A stretch of DNA of 64,000 nucleotides from Actinomadura parmotrematis (GCF_019458805.1 NZ_JAIBOA010000006.1:62001-126000), one strand, 5' to 3'. Shown: positions 54,890 to 62,886, counted from the first letter of the stretch. Made by a program: numbers and translations. Notes: generated by a model not told the origin, from the letters alone.

Positions 54890-55735
54890 ATGGACGATCT
54901 GGCCGGTTTCCTGCGCACCCGGCGCTCCCGCGTCGACCCCCGCGCGGCGGGCATCCCCGTCGACGCCCGCCGCCGCGTCGCGGGGCTGCGCCGCGAGGAG
55001 GTCGCGCACCTGTCGGGCGTCAGCGTCGACTACTACGTGCGGCTGGAGCAGGGCCGCGCCACGCAGCCGTCCGAGCAGGTCCTCGACGCGCTCGCCCGCG
55101 TCCTCGGCCTCGACGACACCGAGCGCGGCCACCTGCACCGGCTCGCCCGCCAGCGCCGCCGCCGCGCGAAGGCGCCGGGCGGGCGCCTCCGGCCGGAGCT
55201 GTCGCGCGTCCTCGACCTGGTCGCCGGCGCCCCCGCGCTGATCATGGACCACCGGCTGGACGTGCTCGCCGGCAACCGCCTCGCCGGGCTCCTCTACGGA
55301 CGCGACCCGAAGGGCCTGAACACCGCCCGGCACATCTTCCTGGAGGAGGACGAGCGCGGCCTGTACGCCGACTGGGAGTCCTGCACCCTCGACGTCGTCG
55401 GGCACCTGCGGCTCGCGGCCGGCAAGTACCCGGACGACCCGCGCCTCGCCTCGCTCGTCGGCGAGCTGGCGATGGGCAGCGAGCGCTTCCGCCGCCTGTG
55501 GGCGCGTGCCGACGTCCGCGCCCGCACCCACGGCCGCAAGGCGTACCGGCACCCCCTGGTCGGCCTGCTCGAACTCCACCAGGAGAACTTCGCGCTGCCC
55601 GACGCGTCGGGCATGGAGCTGCTGGTCCTGTCGGCGGCCCCCGGCAGCCCCACCGCCGACGCCCTGAACCTCCTGAGCGGCCTCGGCACGGCCGCGCCCG
55701 AAAGCGTCCCGCACCCGCCCGCGCACCGTCCCTGA
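54890..55735 (+). CDS. XRE-family regulator with MmyB-like ligand-binding domain
   Basis: 281 aa. HTH_XRE at about 5-75 ('GLRREEVAHLSGVSVDYYVRLEQGR'), then the MmyB-like ligand domain ('PALIMDHRLDVLAGNRLAG', 'RTHGRKAYRHPLVGLLELHQENF'). GATACT ends 12 nt before the ATG, so it may be leaderless. Divergent from the quinone reductase gene, which is the probable target. Confidence 0.85.
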   Translation: MDDLAGFLRTRRSRVDPRAAGIPVDARRRVAGLRREEVAHLSGVSVDYYVRLEQGRATQPSEQVLDALARVLGLDDTERGHLHRLARQRRRRAKAPGGRLRPELSRVLDLVAGAPALIMDHRLDVLAGNRLAGLLYGRDPKGLNTARHIFLEEDERGLYADWESCTLDVVGHLRLAAGKYPDDPRLASLVGELAMGSERFRRLWARADVRARTHGRKAYRHPLVGLLELHQENFALPDASGMELLVLSAAPGSPTADALNLLSGLGTAAPESVPHPPAHRP

Positions 55736-55794
55736 GGAGAGGCGCCCTGACCTTCGCGGCGCCCGCCCGCCCCGGCCGCTGACAGAGGGGGCCG

Positions 55795-56784
55795 TCAGGT
55801 CCGGCGGGCGGAGGACGCGAGGCGCTCGGCGAGCGCGGCGACGAGGTCGCGCAGCTCGGCGGGGCGCTCGACGGCGAACGGCCGGTCGAGCGAGGCGAGC
55901 ACCGGCGGCAGCCAGTCGAGCCGCTCCGCCCGCAGCCCGACGCGCCGCCAGCGCTCGCGTTCCTCGTCGCCCCCGGCGGCGGGCGCGTCCTCCTCAAGGG
56001 TCGCGACGCCGGCGGGAAGGCGGGCACGGATCTGCGCGACCGTCCCGTGGATCCGCAACGCCACCTCGTGCCGGTAGCCGGCGGTGGCGAACCCCGACAG
56101 CACCCGCTCCGCCGGTCCGGGGCCGGCGGGCGCCGCGAACGAGCCGGGCAGGACCCGCGCGTCCGCGATGCGGTCGAGCCGGAAGGTCCGGTCCGCGCCG
56201 ATCCCGGCGTCCTCGCCCGTGACGTACCAGCGGCCCGCATGGGCGACGATCCCGTAGGCGTGCAGGGTGCGCTCACCGCACCGCCCGTCGCGTCCGGTGT
56301 AGCGGATCGCGACCGGCCGGCGGTCGCGCACCGCCTCGGCGAGGGTCAGCAGGACCCCGGCGTCCGGGGCGCCGGACCCGCCGGGGCGGTCGGTGAACGC
56401 GAGCGCCTCCAGGAGGGTGTCGAGCCGGCGGGCGAGGTGCCGGGGCAGCACCCGCCGGATCTTCGCCGCCGCCGTCTCGTTCGCCGCGCGCTCCGCCGGC
56501 GCCAGGCCCGCCCGGCGGCCGGCGACCAGGCCGAGCAGCACGGCCAGCGCCTCGTCGTCGCTCAGCATGAGCGGAGGCAGCCGGTAGCCGGGGGCCAGCC
56601 GGTAGCCGCCGTAACGGCCGCGCACCGATTCGACGGGCACGTCCAGCTCGTTGAGCCGGTCGACGTACCGCCGCACGGTGCGTCGCTCGACGCCGAGCCG
56701 GTCGGCGAGCTCGGCCGCCGTGCGGGTGCCGCCCGACTGGAGCAGCTCCAGGAGCGTCAGCACGCGTGCGGTGGGCCGGGACAT
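55795..56784 (-). CDS. WYL-domain (YafY-like) transcriptional regulator
   Basis: 329 aa. N-terminal HTH_11 winged helix ('TRVLTLLELLQSGG', 'LADRLGVERRTVRRYVDRLNEL'), a helical linker, then a WYL domain around residues 150-235 ('VAIRYTGRDGRCGERTLHAYG', 'AHAGRWYVTGED') and a C-terminal WCX-like region. Binds DNA and often senses ssDNA or small ligands. Divergent from the VOC protein gene, its likely target. Confidence 0.88.
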   Translation of the reverse strand: MSRPTARVLTLLELLQSGGTRTAAELADRLGVERRTVRRYVDRLNELDVPVESVRGRYGGYRLAPGYRLPPLMLSDDEALAVLLGLVAGRRAGLAPAERAANETAAAKIRRVLPRHLARRLDTLLEALAFTDRPGGSGAPDAGVLLTLAEAVRDRRPVAIRYTGRDGRCGERTLHAYGIVAHAGRWYVTGEDAGIGADRTFRLDRIADARVLPGSFAAPAGPGPAERVLSGFATAGYRHEVALRIHGTVAQIRARLPAGVATLEEDAPAAGGDEERERWRRVGLRAERLDWLPPVLASLDRPFAVERPAELRDLVAALAERLASSARRT

Positions 56785-56877
56785 GCGCGCAGCCTAGCGG
56801 CGATAGCGGACCGGTTCTGTCCACTATCCCTCCTAGCCTGCGACGTGCAGACATCCGGCACGGCTGAGGAGATCCCC

Positions 56878-57276
56878 ATGGAGTTCGTCTCGATCCGCAT
56901 CATCACCGGCGACGTCGCGCGCCTCGTCGCGTTCTACGAGCGGGCCACGGGGGCGCGGGCGGCGTGGGCCACCGAGGACTTCGCCGAACTGGAGACGGCG
57001 GGCGCCACCCTCGCGATCGCCGGCACCCGCACCGTCCCGCTGTTCGCCCCGGGCTCCGCCCGCCCGGCGGACAACCACAGCGTGATCACGGAGTTCCTCG
57101 TCGACGACGTGGACCGCGTCCACCGGGACCTGGCCGACGTCGTCCCCGACGTCGTCGCCGGACCCACCACGATGCCCTGGGGCAACCGGTCCCTGCTGCT
57201 CCGCGACCCCGACGGGAACCTGGTCAACTTCTTCACCCCCGTCACCCCGGCGGCCCGCGCCAAGTTCGCCCGCTGA
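56878..57276 (+). CDS. VOC-family (glyoxalase/bleomycin-resistance-like) protein
   Basis: 132 aa with two beta-alpha-beta-beta modules: 'ITGDVARLVAFYERATGARA' and 'TEFLVDDVDRVHRDLADVV', closing with 'LLLRDPDGNLVNFFTP'. Metal-ligand spacing is typical of the superfamily, which includes glyoxalase I, dioxygenases and resistance proteins; substrate unknown. Its TGA stop is the first three bases of the left 16-bp repeat flanking the palindrome. Confidence 0.85.
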   Translation: MEFVSIRIITGDVARLVAFYERATGARAAWATEDFAELETAGATLAIAGTRTVPLFAPGSARPADNHSVITEFLVDDVDRVHRDLADVVPDVVAGPTTMPWGNRSLLLRDPDGNLVNFFTPVTPAARAKFAR

Positions 57277-57377
57277 CCCCCCGGTCACCCTCCGTTGACT
57301 TGCGGCGTGTTGGCCTCTTGAAACGTTTCAAGAGGCCAACACGCCGCAAGTCAACGAGTGATGACCCCCCGGTCACC
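57274..57377. repeat. 64-bp perfect palindrome between 16-bp direct repeats
   Basis: 57293-57356 is a loopless perfect palindrome centred at 57324.5 (core TTGAAACGTTTCAA, arms CGTTGACTTGCGGCGTGTTG and beyond). It is flanked by identical copies of TGACCCCCCGGTCACC at 57274-57289 and 57362-57377; the first includes the VOC stop codon. It lies between convergent genes, so it can also act as a bidirectional terminator, but its length and direct repeats suggest a mobile or recombination origin. Confidence 0.9.
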
Positions 57378-57391
57378 GGCCTGCGCGGACG

Positions 57392-57565
57392 TCAGGCGGA
57401 CTTCACCGCCGCGACGAGGCGCGCCAGGATTGGCTTGGTGAGGACGAGGTGCCCGGCCTCCGGCGCCTTGCTGTCGCGCACGCCGACCGCGCCGCCGAGC
57501 TCGGCCAGCTCGACGCAGTTGTTCCCCTCGGGACCGCTGCGAGACGCCTTACGCCAGTTCGGCAT
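57392..57565 (-). CDS. DUF397 protein, copy 3
   Basis: 57 aa, MPNWRKASRSGPEGNNC... then 'VELAELGGAVGVRDSKAP' and 'GHLVLTKPILARLVAAVK', ending KSA. It is the most downstream copy of a 169-bp tandem triplication. Unlike copies 1 and 2 it lacks the C-terminal SHAELA because no further copy follows. Its start overlaps the end of copy 2 by 17 nt. DUF397 proteins are partners of XRE/WhiJ-like regulators in actinomycetes. Confidence 0.85.
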   Translation of the reverse strand: MPNWRKASRSGPEGNNCVELAELGGAVGVRDSKAPEAGHLVLTKPILARLVAAVKSA

Positions 57566-57734
57566 GGGACTTCACCGCTGCGACAAGGCGCGCCAGGGTC
57601 GGCCTGGTGAGGACGAGGTGCCCGGCGTCCGGGGCCTTGCTGTCGCGGACGCCGATCGCGCCGCCGAGCTCGGCCAGCTCGACGCAGGCGTTGCCCTCGG
57701 GACCGCTGCGAGACGCCTTACGCCAGTTCGGCAT
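57549..57734 (-). CDS. DUF397 protein, copy 2
   Basis: 61 aa, MPNWRKASRSGPEGNAC..., ending SHAELA. Differs from copy 3 at a few positions only. Overlaps copies 1 and 3 by 17 nt at each end: the bases for SHAELA are also the ATG-CCG-AAC start of the next copy. Probably translationally coupled. Confidence 0.88.
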   Translation of the reverse strand: MPNWRKASRSGPEGNACVELAELGGAIGVRDSKAPDAGHLVLTRPTLARLVAAVKSHAELA

Positions 57735-57903
57735 GGGACTTCACCGCTGCGACAAGACGGGCCAGGGTTGGCTTGGTGAGGACGAGGTGCCCGGCGTTCG
57801 GGGCCTTGCTGTCGCGGACGCCGATCGCGCCGCCCAGCTCGGCCAGCTCGACGCAGTCGGAGCCGGTGGTGTTGCTGCGAGACGCCTTACGCCAGTTCGG
57901 CAT
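57718..57903 (-). CDS. DUF397 protein, copy 1
   Basis: 61 aa, MPNWRKASRSNTTGSDC..., ending SHAELA. The N-terminal variable segment (NTTGSD versus GPEGN) is the most divergent of the three. Its start overlaps the 3' end of the XRE gene by 17 nt, so the XRE protein also ends in SHAELA. Family role: small partner of the adjacent XRE regulator. Confidence 0.88.
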   Translation of the reverse strand: MPNWRKASRSNTTGSDCVELAELGGAIGVRDSKAPNAGHLVLTKPTLARLVAAVKSHAELA

Positions 57904-58726
57904 GGGACTCCATCGCTCTCGTGATCATTTCCCGTGACCGGTCGACGGGAGCTGCCAGATCGCCGATCTGCTCGCACCGTAACGCGAAGCGCTCCACTCG
58001 TTCCAGGTCCAGGACGAGACCGCCCCAGTCGGCCCCGTCGCTGAAGGCGACGTCCCGCCCGCCCACGCTGAGCAGCTTGTGCGGGCCGTCGTGACCGGTA
58101 TGGGCGCCGGCCGACTTGGGGACCACGCGCACGGAGACGCGAGGACGCTCGGACAGGGCCAGCAGGTGCGCGAGCTGGTCGTGCATCACACCGGGACCGC
58201 CGACGGGGAGTTCGAGCACCGCCCAGGAAACGACGGCCGACATGCGCGGGGCACCGCCTTCGCGTTCCCACACGGCTCGCTGGCGCGCCATCCGCAACTC
58301 CAGTTCGCCCTCCACGTCCGTCAGCAGGCCGGCCTTCTCGGCGGCCTCCAGCACGGCGCGGCCGTACGCGGGGGTCTGCATGAGGCCCGGGACCAGCGTC
58401 GGCTCCCACATGCGGATCCGGCTGGCGCGCTTCTCGTAATCCGCGAGACCGGGCATCCAGTTGCCCTCCCGGCGCGCGCTCGCATGCCCGACCAGACAGG
58501 TGAAGAGGCCGCGGGCGGCGAACGTCTCGTCGATCGCCGCCGCGATCTGCAGGGACAGCCGCAGTCCGCCGGACTCGATGCGGGAAACGGTCGAACGGTC
58601 GCAACCGATCAGCTCCGCGAACGCCGTGATTGTCAGGCTCGCCCAGTACCGCTGGCGGGACACCTCCAAGGCGGCCAGATCCCAGAGGGAGCGGGCGGGA
58701 TCGAGTTCGCGCACCTTACTCCTCAT
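57887..58726 (-). CDS. XRE-family regulator with DUF5753 (WhiJ/AbaA-type locus)
   Basis: 279 aa. HTH at about 30-60 ('TITAFAELIGCDRSTVSRIESGG'), then DUF5753 with 'LVPGLMQTPAYGRAVLEAA' and 'MHDQLAHLLALSERPRVSV'. The C-terminus MESHAELA is encoded by the overlap with DUF397 copy 1. Members of this class are developmental regulators in Streptomyces, usually next to DUF397 and an RsbW-like ATPase, as here. No clear Shine-Dalgarno at ATG 58726. Confidence 0.9.
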   Translation of the reverse strand: MRSKVRELDPARSLWDLAALEVSRQRYWASLTITAFAELIGCDRSTVSRIESGGLRLSLQIAAAIDETFAARGLFTCLVGHASARREGNWMPGLADYEKRASRIRMWEPTLVPGLMQTPAYGRAVLEAAEKAGLLTDVEGELELRMARQRAVWEREGGAPRMSAVVSWAVLELPVGGPGVMHDQLAHLLALSERPRVSVRVVPKSAGAHTGHDGPHKLLSVGGRDVAFSDGADWGGLVLDLERVERFALRCEQIGDLAAPVDRSREMITRAMESHAELA

Positions 58727-58827
58727 GATCGCGATTCGTGCGGGATGTGAACGGAACGTAGCGATCGTAGTGCTCTGGGTGTTCGCATGTCGGTCATCGC
58801 AGAATTCCGCAGCCGAAGGTGGTCGCC

Positions 58828-59292
58828 ATGAAGAACGCGCAGTGCGTCGCCCGTCCGTCCGTGCTGGGGGAGGGGGTGACCGTCCTCAAGGTGGCGGCGG
58901 CGGCCGCGTCGGTCGGGGCGGCGCGGGACTGGGTGGTCCGCTGGTTCGAGGCGCAGGGGCTCGACTGGGCGAGCGCCGACGCCGCCGAGCTCGTCGCGTC
59001 CGAGCTCGTCACCAACGCCTACCGGCACGGGTCGCGGGCGGGCGACGGCATCGTCGTCCGCCTCTTCCGCTGCGCGGGCGGGGCCGCGCTGGAGGTGCGC
59101 GACACGTCCGCGGAGCCGCCCGTCGTCCGGCGGCCGGGCCCGGAGGCGACGGGCGGCCGCGGCCTCGCCCTGGTCGGGCTGCTCGCCGCGGCGTGGGGGG
59201 CCGAGCCGCTGGCGTCCGGCGGCAAGGTCGTCTGGGCCGTGCTGCGCGCCGTGCCGGATCCCGCGTGCGCGGCGGGCGGCCCGCCTTCTTGA
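58828..59292 (+). CDS. RsbW-like anti-sigma factor ATPase
   Basis: 154 aa HATPase_c protein. Intact N-box 'SELVTNAYRHGSRA' and G-box 'GGRGLALVGLLA'. Divergent from the XRE/DUF397 operon with a 101-bp gap, the usual layout of WhiJ-like loci. Likely a Ser/Thr kinase or anti-sigma partner. ATG 58828 used; GTG 58819 adds three residues. An Ala-rich tail follows. Confidence 0.87.
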   Translation: MKNAQCVARPSVLGEGVTVLKVAAAAASVGAARDWVVRWFEAQGLDWASADAAELVASELVTNAYRHGSRAGDGIVVRLFRCAGGAALEVRDTSAEPPVVRRPGPEATGGRGLALVGLLAAAWGAEPLASGGKVVWAVLRAVPDPACAAGGPPS

Positions 59293-59313
59293 CCCTGGGC
59301 CTGTTCAGGGCCG

Positions 59314-59344
59314 GGGTTTACATGTTACTAAGAGATGTAAAGCC
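59314..59344. promoter_or_regulatory. Inverted repeat upstream of the diiron protein gene
   Basis: GGGTTTACAT (59314-59323) and ATGTAAAGCC (59335-59344), 9 of 10 bases paired across 11 bp, in an otherwise GC-rich region. It lies 44 bp before the start codon and is a good operator candidate. Confidence 0.55.
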
Positions 59345-59387
59345 GCCAGGCGCGTGCTCCACCCCCCGTCGAGGAGGACTGCCCCCC

Positions 59388-60497
59388 GTGAGTTCCTACG
59401 ACCTGTACGCCACCCCCGTCCCGGACGAGACCTGGAACGTCCCGATGGGCGGTGACACCCGCTTCACCTGGGAGTACGACGCCGGCCGCGACCGGCTGCT
59501 GAACCTGTACCAGAAGGGCAAGGACAAGCAGTGGGACGCGCAGAAGCGCATCGACTGGGACCTGGAGGTGGACCCGAACAACGTCGCGGGCCTCCCCGAG
59601 GAGTTCAACCCGCTGGTCGGCTCGCCGATCTGGGACAAGATGTCGCAGCAGGACCGCGACGAGTTCGGCCGCCACCAGGGCGCCTGGCTGTTCAGCCAGT
59701 TCCTGCACGGCGAGCAGGGCGCGCTGAACGTGTCCGCGCGCATCGTGCAGTCGGTGCCCGACCTCGACTCCAAGTTCTACGCCGCCACCCAGACGATGGA
59801 CGAGGCGCGGCACGTCGAGCTGTACGCCAAGTTCGTGCACGAGAAGATCGGCATGTACTACCCGGTCAACCAGGACCTCGCGAAGCTGCTCGCCGAGTCC
59901 CTGGAGGACTCCCGCTGGGACCTGCCCTACCTCGGCATGCAGGTGCTCATCGAGGGCCTCGCGCTCGCCGCGTTCGGCGTCTACCGCGACCTGTCGACCA
60001 ACCCCCTGGTCAAGCAGCTGCTCGCCTACGTCATGCAGGACGAGGCGCGGCACGTCGCGTTCGGGCGGCTCGCGCTGAAGGACTACTACGCCGAGCTCAC
60101 CAGCAAGGAGCGCGCCGAGCGCGAGGAGTTCGTCGTCGAGGGCTGCTACCTCATGCGCGACCGGTTCAAGGGCCGCGAGGTCTTCGAGACGCTCGGGATG
60201 CCGATGAAGGAGTGCATGGAGTACGTCGACAGCTCGCCGATGTACACGCTGTACCAGTCGCTGCTGTTCAGCCGCATCGTGCCGTGCGTCAAGGACGTCG
60301 GCCTGTGGGGCGACAAGGTGCAGGCGGCCTACGCCGACATGGGCGTCCTCGACAACGCCAAGGCCGACCTGGAGGCGCTCATGCGCCAGGACGAGGAGAT
60401 CGCCGAGAGCGTCGACCGGGAGCGGCACGAGCGCGAGCTCGCCGTCCGCAAGCACGAGGTGGACGAGGCGATCAGCCTCGGCGGCGCCTCCTCGTAA
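59388..60497 (+). CDS. Ferritin-like diiron protein
   Basis: 369 aa. Diiron ligands in two Glu-x2-His motifs ('TMDEARHVELYAKF' and 'VMQDEARHVAFGRLAL'), with additional Glu in 'LHGEQGALNVSA' and 'VLIEGLALAAF', the four-helix-bundle layout of ribonucleotide-reductase-R2-like/acyl-ACP-desaturase-like oxygenases. Large N-terminal (Trp/Tyr/Asp-rich) and C-terminal extensions (Glu-rich coiled coil). GTG follows GAGGAGG at about 10 nt. Substrate unknown; fatty-acid or amine oxidation are possible. A perfect terminator follows. Confidence 0.85.
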   Translation: MSSYDLYATPVPDETWNVPMGGDTRFTWEYDAGRDRLLNLYQKGKDKQWDAQKRIDWDLEVDPNNVAGLPEEFNPLVGSPIWDKMSQQDRDEFGRHQGAWLFSQFLHGEQGALNVSARIVQSVPDLDSKFYAATQTMDEARHVELYAKFVHEKIGMYYPVNQDLAKLLAESLEDSRWDLPYLGMQVLIEGLALAAFGVYRDLSTNPLVKQLLAYVMQDEARHVAFGRLALKDYYAELTSKERAEREEFVVEGCYLMRDRFKGREVFETLGMPMKECMEYVDSSPMYTLYQSLLFSRIVPCVKDVGLWGDKVQAAYADMGVLDNAKADLEALMRQDEEIAESVDRERHERELAVRKHEVDEAISLGGASS

Positions 60498-60516
60498 AGG
60501 CGTAGCGGAAAGGTAA

Positions 60517-60560
60517 AAAGCGGAGGCGCCCGGAACGTGTTCCGGGCGCCTCCGCTTTTC
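60517..60560 (+). terminator. Textbook intrinsic terminator
   Basis: AAAAGCGGAGGCGCCCGGAA (60517-60536) pairs perfectly with its complement (60541-60560) via a CGTG loop; the right arm ends in TTTT. Confidence 0.95.
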
Positions 60561-60840
60561 TCCCGCCTCCAATTCGGGACCAGAGGGCCGTCAAGGCGAC
60601 CCCATGGCGACCGGCCGATTCTCGCCCGATGTCGCCTTATGTACGGGCGCGGACGGGGGCTCCGCCGCCATTCCTGTAGATCTTTTTGCCTTTCCCCTTT
60701 TCCTCGGAGAAAGGCCGTGCGGGGCGGCGGAGGTGTACTAGCGTCCCGGCTCGATGGTGCGGACGCCGGTCCGGCAACGGGGCCGCCGGCACGTCCGGCG
60801 CCCGCACCGCCAGGGTCGACACGAACATCCCGGGGGAACC
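60561..60840. other. Intergenic region upstream of secreted protein gene
   Basis: 280 bp. A T-rich run TTTTTGCCTTTCCCCTTTTCC around 60688 is the only AT-rich part, and TGTACTAGCGT near 60732 may be a -10 region. No gene was recognised. Confidence 0.4.
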
Positions 60841-61821
60841 ATGAACGCGACCTTCAAGAAGCTGCTGCGCCTGACCGCGCTCACGCCCGCCGCCCTCCTC
60901 GCCGCCGTCGCCGCCTCGTCGGTGCCCGCCCACGCCGCCACCGGCCCGGCGGACGTCGTCGACACGGCCGTCGCGCAGACCGTCCAGGGCCGGGTGCTGC
61001 CGGTGGACGCCACCCGGCTGTCGCCGCCCGCCGAGGTGGGCGTCCGCACCGGCTTCGCGCAGCCGGGCGCGCGGAGCGGGGGCGTGACGGACGGCAGCGG
61101 CGCCGACCTGCACGGCACCGACCTCAACGGCACCCTGGAGGGCCTCACCGCCAGCACCCTCGACGGCCTCGACGGCGTGTCGCCGGCGCCGGGGCGGCGC
61201 GCGCGCACGGACGTCCCCGCCGACACCGACGGCCCGCTCGCCAAGGTCGGCGGCACCGTCCACAAGGCGCTGACGCCCGCGAACGGCGCCGAGGGCCGCA
61301 CCGGCATCGCCACCGACTGCCTCCAGGACGCCGGGCACGCGGTGCACGGCGCGACCGCCGGCGGCGGCGCCCGGCAGCGCGGCGACCACGAGCTGCTGAA
61401 GGCGCACTGCGACCTCGGCGACGACCTCGTCTCCCGGTCGAACGCCGTCACCGGCAACGGCCTGCCCGGCACCGGCATCCTGCCGCAGAGCGCCGGCCGG
61501 GACGCGGACCGCGGGATGCGCGCGCGCCGCGACGGCCAGGGCCCGGACGGCGGCCTCGACAAGCTGCTGAACAAGCTCACCGGCAACGACCGCGCCGACG
61601 CGCCCCGCGACGGCTCCCAGGGCCTGCTGTCCGGCGGGCTGCTGCCGCAGGGCGGCCTCGCCAACGGCGTCCTGCCCTCCGGCGCGCAGCGCGGCATGCG
61701 CGCCGCGATGCCCGCCTCGAACCCCGTCGGCAACCTCAACGTGCTGCCCGCGGGCATGAACCTGCCGGGGCTGCAGGCGCTGCCGACCGTCCCCGGCCTG
61801 CCGCCGGTCGGGCAGGGCTGA
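60841..61821 (+). CDS. Secreted protein of unknown function
   Basis: 326 aa with a clear signal peptide (MNATFKKLLRLTALTPAALLA... cleaved after 'VPAHAA'). The mature part is Gly/Asp/Leu/Pro-rich, with two Cys about 30 residues apart ('ATDCLQDAGHAV' and 'LKAHCDLGDDLV') that may form a disulfide, and a C-terminal Gly/Leu/Pro-rich region ('GLLSGGLLPQGGLANGVLP'). No recognised family. GGAACC lies just upstream of the ATG. Confidence 0.72.
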   Translation: MNATFKKLLRLTALTPAALLAAVAASSVPAHAATGPADVVDTAVAQTVQGRVLPVDATRLSPPAEVGVRTGFAQPGARSGGVTDGSGADLHGTDLNGTLEGLTASTLDGLDGVSPAPGRRARTDVPADTDGPLAKVGGTVHKALTPANGAEGRTGIATDCLQDAGHAVHGATAGGGARQRGDHELLKAHCDLGDDLVSRSNAVTGNGLPGTGILPQSAGRDADRGMRARRDGQGPDGGLDKLLNKLTGNDRADAPRDGSQGLLSGGLLPQGGLANGVLPSGAQRGMRAAMPASNPVGNLNVLPAGMNLPGLQALPTVPGLPPVGQG

Positions 61822-61847
61822 CCGCGCCCGTAGGACGAGACCCGCGC

Positions 61848-61890
61848 CCGGAGGGGGCGCCCCGGAGCGGCTCCGGGGCGCCCCCTCCGG
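61848..61890 (+). terminator. Strong terminator
   Basis: CCGGAGGGGGCGCCCCGGAG pairs with CTCCGGGGCGCCCCCTCCGG (20-bp perfect stem, 3-nt loop), followed by CGTTTCTCCG. Confidence 0.9.
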
Positions 61891-61906
61891 CGTTTCTCCG
61901 CCCTTC

Positions 61907-62301
61907 TGTTCACGCGGTGCGGTGGATCTGTGGCGCTGCGCTGGAGATCAGGTGACAAAACCCACAAACGGGCGGTCCCGGGTTGCTTCCCGTGAATCGC
62001 GACGTACGGTCGAGGACTTGTGCGGCGCCGAATGAGCCCGGTGCGCCGGAACGGCAGCCGCACGGCCGGACGCCGGAAACCGCGACCACGCGGTGAAGCG
62101 CCCCATCGGGGGGCACATTGGCGGGCGCTCGCGGGGTCGTCTACCCCGGCGGGCCGACTCGCGCGGTGACGTACGCGCAGGCGCCGCAGTCGCCTGAACG
62201 CGCCGCGAAGCGACAACACGGGCATCGACGGACGCCGCACGCCGGCGCGCCGTCCGCTGCCGGGCGTCCGGGGCACTGTCCCCGAACAAAGGACCCTCTC
62301 T
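61907..62301 (+). promoter_or_regulatory. Long structured leader upstream of RlpA-like gene
   Basis: 395 bp with several possible hairpins (GGGGTCGTCTACCCC near 62133, GGGGCACTGTCCCC near 62270). A stretch around 61990-62050 (GTGAATCGCG and GCGCCGAAT) loosely recalls the c-di-AMP ydaO element that often precedes cell-wall hydrolase genes in actinobacteria, but the invariant CCGTCAGCTAAC-like block is missing. No gene seen. Confidence 0.3.
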
Positions 62302-62886
62302 GTGGGCAGCACCACGGGTAAGCACCGTCCGCGCAAGCGCGCCCGCGCGCTCCTGGTCGCCTCCGGCGCCGCCGTCGCGGTCTCCGCCGCCGGGGCCAGG
62401 ACGTGGGCGCTCGCGTCCACCGGCGGCCCGTCCGGCGAGGCCGCGCAGGTCGCGCCCGCGCCGGTGGCCGCCACCACCGCTCCGGTCGCCGACGCGCCGC
62501 GCGCCACACCGTCCCGCGCGAGCCGCGGCGCGCCCCGCTCCACCGCCACGGCCACGCCGAAGCCGAAGCCGAAGAAGACGCGCAAGGCGAGGGTGCTGGC
62601 GAGCGGCTCGTGCGAGGCGTCGTTCTACGGCGAGGGGCAGATGACCGCGAGCGGCGAGGCGTTCGACCCGGGCGAGCTCACCGCCGCGCACAAGACCCTG
62701 CCGATGGGTTCGCGGGTCCGCGTCACCAACCGCGGCAACGACCGCTCGGTGGTGGTGCGGATCAACGACCGCGGCCCGTACGTGAGCGGCCGCTGCCTGG
62801 ACCTGTCCACGGCGGCGATGAAGCGGGTCGGCGGGCTCGGGTCGGGCGTCATCGGCGTCCGCTACGAGGTGCTCTCGCGCGGCTGA
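62302..62886 (+). CDS. RlpA-like double-psi beta-barrel protein, secreted
   Basis: 194 aa. N-terminal signal or membrane anchor with a basic 'KHRPRKRARALL' start, a Pro/Thr/Lys-rich linker (45-95), then an RlpA/DPBB domain: 'CEASFYGEGQMTASGEAFDP', 'HKTLPMGSRVRVTNRGN', 'VVVRINDRGPYVSGRCLDLS' with the catalytic-type Asp in INDRGP. RlpA enzymes are peptidoglycan lytic transglycosylases. GTG follows AAAGGA. A Cys pair brackets the barrel. Confidence 0.88.
   Translation: MGSTTGKHRPRKRARALLVASGAAVAVSAAGARTWALASTGGPSGEAAQVAPAPVAATTAPVADAPRATPSRASRGAPRSTATATPKPKPKKTRKARVLASGSCEASFYGEGQMTASGEAFDPGELTAAHKTLPMGSRVRVTNRGNDRSVVVRINDRGPYVSGRCLDLSTAAMKRVGGLGSGVIGVRYEVLSRG

Noticed and set aside
61907..62301. 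Confident ydaO riboswitch call.
   Set aside because: The most conserved block (CCGTCAGCTAAC-like) could not be found, so it is reported only as a weak possibility.
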